DNA of 19,320 nucleotides, taken from the NCBI GenBank assembly GCA_002335945.1, contig DDDD01000016.1:1-19320 (forward strand), written 5' to 3'. Position numbers and translations under genes: made by a program. Positions 14,539 to 19,320 of the stretch are shown here, piece by piece. The notes under the pieces were generated by a model. It did no database searches. It was not told where the DNA came from and was given only the letters and a program-made list of their open reading frames with translations. Positions within the stretch are counted from its first letter, which is position 1, and each line of letters begins with the position of its first letter. The stretch comes from Porticoccaceae bacterium UBA1989. GTDB taxonomy: Bacteria; Pseudomonadota; Gammaproteobacteria; Pseudomonadales; Porticoccaceae.

Positions 14539-14546
14539 GATTTGCT

Positions 14547-15011
14547 GTGACGACAATTAAGCGTTCAGCGCTGGTAATGCATCCGGCCAAGGCTATGTAC
14601 TCATTAGTCAATGATGTATCGAGCTATCCAGAGTTTATGGATGGCTGCCATGGGGTTGAAGTATTTGAGCGCAGTGGCAGTACAATGTTGGCTCGCCTCG
14701 ACCTTAAGAAGGCGGGGGTGAAGCTTAGTTTGATGACTAGAAATAATTTGCATGAAACTAACGCTGATGGGGTCGGCAGTATAGAGATGACGCTCGAGGA
14801 TGGTCCGTTTAAAACCTTTCTTGGGGTCTGGACCTTTACGCCTTTAACCGAGGAAGCCTCTAAGGTATCTTTGGATTTGGAATTTGAGTTTAAGAATAGA
14901 GGCCTGGGTCTGGCGGCCTCTAATCTTTTTTCAGGGGTGGCTAATAATTTAGTCGACTCTCTGTGCCAGCGCGCTGACAAAGTTTTTATGGAGGGTCATG
15001 ATGGCCGATAG
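14547..15011 (+). CDS. ratA: RatA / Coq10-type START-domain protein
   Basis: RatA belongs to the SRPBCC (START-like) superfamily with eukaryotic Coq10. In E. coli it is described as associating with the 50S ribosomal subunit and blocking 70S formation when overproduced; the Coq10 relation suggests a lipid- or quinone-binding cavity. The 154-residue protein shows KRSALVMHPAKAMYSLVNDVSSYPEFMDGC, the family's first helix-strand block. The following strands GSTMLARLDLKKAGVKLSLMTRN and FKTFLGVWTFTPL and the long terminal helix (ASNLFSGVANNLVDSLCQRADKVF) match too. It starts with GTG just after the symporter gene and overlaps ratB by 14 bases. The ratA-ratB order opposite bamE matches Pseudomonas. 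Calling the pair a toxin-antitoxin system would be an over-reading. Confidence 0.93.
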   Translation: MTTIKRSALVMHPAKAMYSLVNDVSSYPEFMDGCHGVEVFERSGSTMLARLDLKKAGVKLSLMTRNNLHETNADGVGSIEMTLEDGPFKTFLGVWTFTPLTEEASKVSLDLEFEFKNRGLGLAASNLFSGVANNLVDSLCQRADKVFMEGHDGR

Positions 15012-15375
15012 CACTGTTAAAGCTAGCACTATTGAAGCTAGTAGCACTGAAACTAAGAGCAGCATGATTACCGTTGAGGTGGCCTATGCGCTGCCGGAGA
15101 AGCAGACATTGTTATCACTGTCCGTGCCTGCAGGAACAACAGCCTTAGAGGCGGTAGAGCAGTCAGGAATATTAAAGACATATCCGAAGATCGATGTAAA
15201 TAGCGACAAGATGGGTATATTTTCTCAGGTTTTGGGTACAAAAGGCTTGGATGAGCCGGCTGCCTATAAGATGCGTGAGAGAGACCGTATTGAAATTTAT
15301 CGGCCTCTTATTGCGGATCCCAAAGAAGTTAGACGTCGCCGCGCGGAAGAGGCTAAGGCTAAAAAAGAAGCTTAA
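14998..15375 (+). CDS. ratB: RnfH/RatB-family ubiquitin-like protein with an N-terminal extension
   Basis: The core from Met23 (MITVEVAYALPEKQTLLSLSV...) to PLIADPKEVRRRRAEEAKAK is a beta-grasp RnfH/RatB protein with the family's conserved YALP, PKIDVNSDKMGIF, L..RDRIEIYRPL and basic tail. Its biochemical role is unsettled. Most relatives begin at about Met23. Here the favoured start at 14998 (or the ATG at 15001) is set by a strong GGAGGG a few bases upstream, and adds about 22 Ser/Thr/Ala/Lys/Glu residues encoded by a 15-bp repeat. An alternative ATG at 15064 has only a weak ribosome site. The 14-base overlap with ratA suggests coupled translation. An intrinsic terminator follows. Confidence 0.9.
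   Translation: MMADSTVKASTIEASSTETKSSMITVEVAYALPEKQTLLSLSVPAGTTALEAVEQSGILKTYPKIDVNSDKMGIFSQVLGTKGLDEPAAYKMRERDRIEIYRPLIADPKEVRRRRAEEAKAKKEA
15010..15054 (+). repeat. 15-bp imperfect tandem repeat inside the ratB extension
   Basis: AGCACTGTTAAAGCT (15010-15024) and AGCACTATTGAAGCT (15025-15039) differ at two bases. A third diverged copy follows (15040-15054). They encode STVKA, STIEA and SSTET in frame, so the N-terminal extension looks as if it grew by duplication. Confidence 0.7.
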
Positions 15376-15410
15376 GGGAAGGCCTAATCATACGCTCAAA
15401 ATTCGAGCAC

Positions 15411-15438
15411 AAAAAAAGCAGGCTTAGGCCTGCTTTTT
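15411..15438. terminator. Bidirectional intrinsic terminator between ratB and bamE
   Basis: GCAGGC (15418-15423) pairs with GCCTGC (15428-15433) around a TTAG loop. Seven A's precede and five T's follow, so a hairpin plus T tract exists on both strands. It lies between the convergent ratB and bamE genes and should end both messages. Confidence 0.9.
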
Positions 15439-15476
15439 AGTATTTTCAGAATTCACTATCCAGATTTTGGCGCGCT

Positions 15477-15830
15477 TCAGCGCTCTTCAGGAATGGCTGC
15501 AGTAGGCAAGTAGTCGCCAGTCATTCGGGTCAGGTTGCCCTCGGCATCAAAATAGATGGTTACCCGTTCTTCGGTGGTGACACCCTCTGGCGACAGGCGG
15601 CTATAGTAATAATCCCAGCGCTGCTGATCGAAGGTATCTGCGATCAAAGGTGTTCCTAATACAAACTGAACCTGCGACTTGGTCATGCCCGGGAGCAGTT
15701 TATCAATCATTTCCTGGTCAACAATATTACCCTGCTTGATCTCAACTTTATGCACGCTAGGAAATTTGACCCAGCTGCAGCCAGTGGTAAGTAGTGTAAA
15801 ACTAATCAGTAAGGTAAGAACTATTCGCAT
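15477..15830 (-). CDS. bamE: Outer-membrane assembly lipoprotein BamE (SmpA/OmlA)
   Basis: BamE is the small lipoprotein of the BAM complex that folds beta-barrel proteins into the outer membrane; it stabilises BamD-BamA contact. The start at 15830 gives 117 residues with a proper lipoprotein signal (MRIVLTLLISFTLLTTGC, Cys18, Ser at +2) and GGAAG just upstream. An in-frame ATG at 15884 would add 18 residues ahead of the signal and is disfavoured. The SmpA/OmlA fold is visible: VEIKQGNIVDQEMIDKLLPGM, TKSQVQFVLGTP, RWDYYYSRL and a final VTIYFDAEGNLTRM strand. It lies tail to tail with ratB across a bidirectional terminator and diverges from fur, as in Pseudomonas (omlA-fur). Confidence 0.95.
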   Translation of the reverse strand: MRIVLTLLISFTLLTTGCSWVKFPSVHKVEIKQGNIVDQEMIDKLLPGMTKSQVQFVLGTPLIADTFDQQRWDYYYSRLSPEGVTTEERVTIYFDAEGNLTRMTGDYLPTAAIPEER

Positions 15831-15899
15831 TGATGGCTTCCAGTTGGTTCCGCAAACGGTGATAATACCTAAAGCACATCCCATAGAGAAGAGGTAACT

Positions 15900-16307
15900 A
15901 TGACTCCAGAAGATCAGGAGCTAAAAAAAGTAGGCCTAAAGGTCACATTACCCAGAATCAAGATTTTACAGATCCTTGAGAGCTGCGCTGACCGACATAT
16001 GACTGCCGAGGATATTTATCAGGCACTGCGTGATGCTGCGGAAGATGTGGGTATAGCAACCGTCTATCGGGTGCTGACCCAGTTTGAGGCCGCTGGCCTT
16101 ATCGAGCGACACAATTTTGATAACGGCCCCGCCGTTTATGAGCTTGATCGCGGCGAGCACCATGACCATATGATCTGTACAGAGACAGGCGCGGTGATCG
16201 AATTTCACGATGCTGAGATTGAAAAAATTCAAGAGCGAATTGCCAGCCAAAATGGCTATCAGCTAGTGGGCCACAGCCTGGTTTTATACGTGAAGCCCAA
16301 AGACTAA
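15900..16307 (+). CDS. fur: Ferric uptake regulator Fur
   Basis: Fur is a metal-sensing repressor of iron uptake and other iron-responsive genes. The 135-residue protein has a winged-helix DNA-binding half with LKVTLPRIKILQIL (13-26) and the recognition helix GIATVYRVLTQFEAAGLI (51-68). The dimerisation half has the metal-ligand run HHDH (87-90) and later acidic and His ligands (EFHD, VGHSLVLY). Only one Cys (93) remains where many Fur proteins have CxxC for structural zinc; the P. aeruginosa protein also lacks the pair, so this is lineage-typical. AGAGG sits about 5 bases before the ATG. I see no convincing Fur box in the 69-bp gap to bamE. The symporter gene lies 40 bases downstream. Confidence 0.97.
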   Translation: MTPEDQELKKVGLKVTLPRIKILQILESCADRHMTAEDIYQALRDAAEDVGIATVYRVLTQFEAAGLIERHNFDNGPAVYELDRGEHHDHMICTETGAVIEFHDAEIEKIQERIASQNGYQLVGHSLVLYVKPKD

Positions 16308-16347
16308 GCACTGTATTAACCCATAAAATAATAAGAATAAAATCCTC

Positions 16348-17727
16348 ATGATTTCACTACAGCAACTCGAAGACTTTTTTAATGCCTGGGCCGACATGAT
16401 GTGGAGCACGCCTCTGGTGATCTTGCTGGTTGGTGGGGGTGTCTTCTTTATGTTCTATTCCCGTTTTCAGCCCTACCGGTATTTTGGCCATGCAATCGAT
16501 TTGCTGCGGGGCAAATACAGCGATCCCAATGACCCTGGTTTTATTCCCCATTCTCAGGCGTTAGCCACTGCGCTCTCTGGCACTATTGGCCTGGGCAATA
16601 TTGCCGGTGTGGCTATTGCCATTAGCATTGGCGGGCCTGGTGCTGTGTTCTGGATGTGGGTCACTGCCATCGTTGGTGTAGCTACCAAATTTTATACGGC
16701 CTCGCTGTCGGTCATGTATCGCAAGACAGGTCCTGATGGTGTAGTGAATGGCGGCCCGATGTATGTGATTACGCAGGGAATGGGCCAGCGCTGGTATCCA
16801 TTGGCAGCCGTATTTGCGGTGGCTTGTCTGGTGGGCGCACTGCCGCTTTTTCAGGCCAATCAATTTATTCAATTGCTCAGAGACGTGGTGGCTATTCCCG
16901 CTGGCTGGGCAACCCCTGAGGAACATTTCACCTTTGATCTGGTGTCTAGTTCGATTGTGGCTGTGTTGGTGGCCATGGTTGTGGCGGGTCGAATTCAGCG
17001 TATCGGACGCTTGACCGTAAGGTTGGTGCCTACCATGGTCGTCATGTATTTAATGATGACCGCCACTGTGCTGTACACCTATGCCTCAGAAATTCCGGCC
17101 ATGTTATGGCTGATCGTCAGCGATGCATTTACCGGTGAGGCCGCTGCAGGTGGCTCTATCGGTGCGGTTATTTTAATTGGTGTACGCCGAGGCGCCTTCA
17201 GTAATGAAGCGGGCATTGGTACCGAATCTCTGGCCCATGGTGCGGCTAAAACAGTCGAGCCGATTAGAGAGGGTATTGTGGCGATGGTTGGACCGGTTAT
17301 CGATACGCTGGTGGTCTGTACCTGTACCGCGTTGATTATTTTGCTCACCGGTGTCTGGGACAATGATTCTGGTCTTGAGGGTGTGACCATGACCGCTCGC
17401 GCAATTGAGCAGGTATTCCCAGTGACGGGTATCTACCTATTATTGATTATGGTGGGTATGTTGAGCTTCAGCACCATGGTTACCATGTGGTTCTATGGTG
17501 TGAAGTGTATGGGATTCTTGATTGGGGTTGAGCGCCAATACTATTATTCCCCCATCTACCTTGGCCTGCTGGTCGTGGGAGCGGTGGTCTCTATGGATAT
17601 CGTCAATGGTTTGATTCTGGCGTCCTATGCCACCATGGCAATACCGACCATGATTTCGGCGCTGTATTTGGCGCCGAAAGTGAATGTGGCAGCGAAGGCT
17701 TACTTTGCGGAACTTAAGTCTAAGTAA
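16348..17727 (+). CDS. Sodium:alanine/glycine symporter, AGCS family
   Basis: This 459-residue inner-membrane protein is a typical AGCS member, importing alanine, glycine or a related amino acid with Na+. Family signatures are the N-terminal FNAWADMMWSTPLVILLVGGGVFF helix, LSGTIGLGNIAGVAIAISIGGPGAVFWMWV (77-106) with the Na+/substrate-site residues, and NGGPMYVI (134-141). FSNEAGIGTESLAHGAA (284-300) is the diagnostic AGCS block. About ten membrane helices are expected. The gene follows fur by 40 bases with a weak ribosome site, so it could be read through from fur or have its own promoter. It is the second Na+-coupled amino-acid-type transporter in the right half of the window. Confidence 0.95.
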   Translation: MISLQQLEDFFNAWADMMWSTPLVILLVGGGVFFMFYSRFQPYRYFGHAIDLLRGKYSDPNDPGFIPHSQALATALSGTIGLGNIAGVAIAISIGGPGAVFWMWVTAIVGVATKFYTASLSVMYRKTGPDGVVNGGPMYVITQGMGQRWYPLAAVFAVACLVGALPLFQANQFIQLLRDVVAIPAGWATPEEHFTFDLVSSSIVAVLVAMVVAGRIQRIGRLTVRLVPTMVVMYLMMTATVLYTYASEIPAMLWLIVSDAFTGEAAAGGSIGAVILIGVRRGAFSNEAGIGTESLAHGAAKTVEPIREGIVAMVGPVIDTLVVCTCTALIILLTGVWDNDSGLEGVTMTARAIEQVFPVTGIYLLLIMVGMLSFSTMVTMWFYGVKCMGFLIGVERQYYYSPIYLGLLVVGAVVSMDIVNGLILASYATMAIPTMISALYLAPKVNVAAKAYFAELKSK

Positions 17728-17731
17728 GGCT

Positions 17732-17781
17732 GCTGCCGACTGCTCTAGTAGAGTGCTCGGCTTATTAGAGAGCTCGGCAGC
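17732..17781. repeat. Inverted repeat between the AGCS symporter and glutathione peroxidase genes
   Basis: GCTGCCGA (17732-17739) is perfectly complementary to TCGGCAGC (17774-17781). A smaller CTCT-AGT-AGAG hairpin lies inside. Six A's follow, which are T's on the minus strand but upstream of the stem there. It lies between convergent genes and may end transcription, without a textbook T tract on the plus side. Confidence 0.4.
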
Positions 17782-17798
17782 TAAAAAACAGCTAGCGG

Positions 17799-18278
17799 CT
17801 AAAGCAGCTTTTCAATATCTTTGGCGATGTCTGCTGGCTTGCTAATACTGCCAAATCGCTTAACCACGTTGCCTTCACGGTCGACTAAAAATTTGGTGAA
17901 GTTCCACTTGATGCCATCGGTAATAATGCCACCGGCCTGTTGGGTCAGGTAGGCATACAGGGGATGTCTGTTAGGGCCATTGACGTCAATTTTGCCCATC
18001 ACGGGAAAGCTCAAACCGTAGTTCATCTGACAAAATTCCTGAACCTCTGCATTGCTGCCAGGCTCCTGCTTGCCAAACTGGTTACAAGGCATGGCAATAA
18101 CCACCAGGCCACGTTCGCTGTGTTTGTCATGCAATGCCTGCAATCCCTCGTACTGGGGCGTAAAGCCACATTTACTGGCCGTGTTAACAATCAGTAATAC
18201 TTTGCCACGGTAGTCTTCCAGAGATTTTTCATCGCCCTTACTAGTGGGTACGCTGAGGTCGTAAATTGATGCAGTCAT
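17799..18278 (-). CDS. Glutathione peroxidase family protein (cysteine type)
   Basis: The 159-residue thioredoxin-fold enzyme reduces hydrogen or lipid peroxides with thiol electrons. The catalytic set is complete: Cys37 in VNTASKCGFTPQY, Gln71 in CNQFGKQEPG, and Trp125-Asn126 in IKWNFTKF. No selenocysteine is used. A further cysteine at 83 (EFCQMNYGLSFP) lies near the region where thioredoxin-dependent members carry a resolving Cys. Despite the name, thioredoxin rather than glutathione could be the reductant. No export signal is visible, so it is cytoplasmic. The start has AAGAAG about 7 bases upstream, and the gap to panB is 24 bases, suggesting co-transcription without an obvious functional link. 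Confidence 0.94.
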   Translation of the reverse strand: MTASIYDLSVPTSKGDEKSLEDYRGKVLLIVNTASKCGFTPQYEGLQALHDKHSERGLVVIAMPCNQFGKQEPGSNAEVQEFCQMNYGLSFPVMGKIDVNGPNRHPLYAYLTQQAGGIITDGIKWNFTKFLVDREGNVVKRFGSISKPADIAKDIEKLL

Positions 18279-18302
18279 AGTTATTCTTCTTATTTTAAAG
18301 GG

Positions 18303-19094
18303 TTACTTAAAGCAGTGTTCTGCTGCGGGAAAGCTGCCATCACGAACGGCATTGCCGTAGGCGGTAATGGCATCCTGAATACTTGATGAGGTCTCAAGAA
18401 AGTTGCGCGAAAATCGTGGTAGGCGCTGGGAAATACCCAGCATATCGTGAAGTACCAGCACCTGAGCGTCGGTGTCTGGTCCGGCACCAATACCGATCAC
18501 CGGTATGGTTAATGCCTGCGATAGGTCACGCCCAAGAGATGAGGGCACGCATTCCACCACCATTAAATCGGCACCGGCTTCTTCAAGTATCTTAGCTTCA
18601 GCGATCATCTGCGCTGCGGCCTCTTCTTCTTTACCCTGTACCTTATAGCCGCCGAGTTTATGCACGGACTGAGGGGTAAGACCCACATGACCACAGACGG
18701 GAATACCTCGCTCGCTGAGCATATAGACGCTTTCCGCCAGCCATTCTCCACCTTCTAACTTGACCATCTGCGCACCGGCCTGCATCAGTACCGCGGCATT
18801 ATCCATAGCCTGGCCTTCGGTGGCATAAGACATAAAGGGCATATCTGTCACCAGCAGGGTGCGACTGTTGCCACGCTTTACTGCAGCGGTGTGGTAGGCC
18901 ATTTCGTCGACAGTTACAGGGATGGTGCTGTCACGTCCCTGAATAACATTGCCCAGGGAATCACCGACTAAAGTAACTTCTATAGCGGCGGTTTCGATGA
19001 GTCGCGAAAAGGTGTAATCGTAGGCGGTGATAACGGCAAATTTTTCAGCGGCCGCCTTCATGGCATTCAAACTGCTAATGGTGGTGGTTTTCAT
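18303..19094 (-). CDS. panB: 3-methyl-2-oxobutanoate hydroxymethyltransferase
   Basis: PanB transfers a hydroxymethyl group from methylenetetrahydrofolate to 2-oxoisovalerate, giving ketopantoate, the first step toward pantothenate and CoA. The 263 residues match the family closely. The metal and substrate ligands are Asp45 (LVGDSLGNV), Asp84 (VTDMPFMSY) and Glu114 (VKLEGGEW). The proposed catalytic Glu181 lies in VVECVPSSL. IPVCGHVGLTPQSV, the GGYKVQG loop and VIGIGAG are also present, and the usual ending GSFPAAEHCF closes the protein. In many gammaproteobacteria panC comes next; here the downstream gene is glutathione peroxidase. The upstream gene is a probable deoxynucleoside kinase, 70 bases away. 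Confidence 0.97.
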   Translation of the reverse strand: MKTTTISSLNAMKAAAEKFAVITAYDYTFSRLIETAAIEVTLVGDSLGNVIQGRDSTIPVTVDEMAYHTAAVKRGNSRTLLVTDMPFMSYATEGQAMDNAAVLMQAGAQMVKLEGGEWLAESVYMLSERGIPVCGHVGLTPQSVHKLGGYKVQGKEEEAAAQMIAEAKILEEAGADLMVVECVPSSLGRDLSQALTIPVIGIGAGPDTDAQVLVLHDMLGISQRLPRFSRNFLETSSSIQDAITAYGNAVRDGSFPAAEHCFK

Positions 19095-19150
19095 TGTGAA
19101 CTTGAAGCCTCAATAGGTCTGCGAGTCGGCCACGGTACTGGGTTTCGCCG

Positions 19151-19179
19151 ATTATGACAAGAGATCAGCCTGTGGCTAA
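19151..19179 (-). promoter_or_regulatory. Possible promoter of panB
   Basis: On the minus strand TTAGCC (19179-19174), a 17-base spacer and CATAAT (19156-19151) lie before panB and straddle the stop of the upstream gene. The -10 is good and the -35 poor. Read-through from upstream is equally possible. Confidence 0.25.
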
Positions 19180-19320
19180 TTGGTTAATAGGGCTTTTAAT
19201 GGAGTCTGCCATGGGGCGAGCAATAGGGTGGGGGTTGTAATAATGGCGCCCCGATTTTAGCTGCACTATGTATTTTACTAGATTTTCGTAGTCCAGATCA
19301 CCTTCCGCCAGATTGATTGC
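19165..19320 (-). CDS. C-terminal end of a probable deoxynucleoside kinase family protein (partial)
   Basis: A minus-strand frame open from the window edge gives 51 residues and ends in TGA at 19165. It reads AINLAEGDLDYENLVKYIVQ... and contains SGRHYYNPHP. The acidic DLDYENL helix followed by G-x-HYYNP resembles the end of bacterial deoxynucleoside kinases, which phosphorylate salvaged deoxynucleosides, and from memory such genes can lie between folK and panB. About 20 residues after the NP motif look like a species-specific tail. Only the last part is visible, without any catalytic motif, so the family call is moderate; a FolK end is less likely because FolK does not normally finish this way. 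Confidence 0.55.
   Translation of the reverse strand, partial: AINLAEGDLDYENLVKYIVQLKSGRHYYNPHPIARPMADSIKSPINQLATG

Noticed and set aside
14547..15375. ratA-ratB as a toxin-antitoxin system
   Set aside because: The pair is a widely conserved housekeeping-type block beside bamE and smpB. RatB is not an established antitoxin and nothing here shows neutralisation.
15831..15884. Longer BamE start at 15884
   Set aside because: It would place 18 residues before the lipoprotein signal peptide. The ATG at 15830 has GGAAG and yields a proper signal.
15831..15899. Fur box or fur self-regulation site in the bamE-fur gap
   Set aside because: GATAAT occurs once near 15859-15864 but no 19-bp palindrome follows it, so the match is too weak.

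Overview
The window looks like an ordinary chromosomal stretch of a marine gammaproteobacterium of moderate GC, by eye close to half. Gene order and protein style point to the SAR92/Porticoccaceae or Cellvibrionales side of the class. The strongest clue is synteny with Pseudomonas: prs, tRNA-Gln, ispE, lolB, a TPR lipoprotein of the LbcA type and divergent hemA-prfA-prmC occur in the same order there. The smpB / ratA-ratB / bamE / fur block is also shared. The taxonomic assignment is an inference from recalled synteny and was not computed. I found no phage, insertion sequence, CRISPR array or biosynthetic cluster, and nothing that amounts to a new defence or metabolic system.

Left part (1-3697, minus strand): one co-directional cluster runs lbcA-like, lolB, ispE, tRNA-Gln, prs (cut by the window edge). 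It is very compact. lbcA and lolB overlap by ATGA, and the end of ispE lies inside the tRNA gene. The products serve the envelope (lipoprotein sorting, probable hydrolase turnover), isoprenoid synthesis and PRPP synthesis.

Positions 3869-7058 (plus): hemA-prfA-prmC, giving the first step of tetrapyrrole synthesis, release factor 1 and the enzyme that methylates that release factor. The end of prmC overlaps a convergent MATE-family exporter gene (7027-8400, minus). A DoxX-family membrane protein follows (8562-9203).

Positions 9204-10934: a short non-coding segment holds a 13-bp tandem repeat, a strong hairpin and a 12-bp inverted repeat enclosing smaller hairpins. It leads into a DEAD-box helicase of the RhlB type with a TTG start. 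cysZ-like (minus) and an AsmA-like exported or anchored protein (plus) follow, transcribed divergently.

Positions 12574-16307: smpB (minus, with a consensus-like promoter almost touching its start codon), then an NSS-family sodium symporter, ratA and ratB (plus, probably one operon). A bidirectional terminator follows, then bamE (minus) and divergent fur (plus).

Right part: an AGCS-family sodium/amino-acid symporter (plus), then on the minus strand a glutathione peroxidase, panB and the 3' end of a probable deoxynucleoside kinase gene running off the edge. The most rewarding places for a second look are the structured rhlB leader, the ispE/tRNA-Gln overlap, the near-leaderless smpB promoter, and the repeat-built N-terminal extension of RatB.
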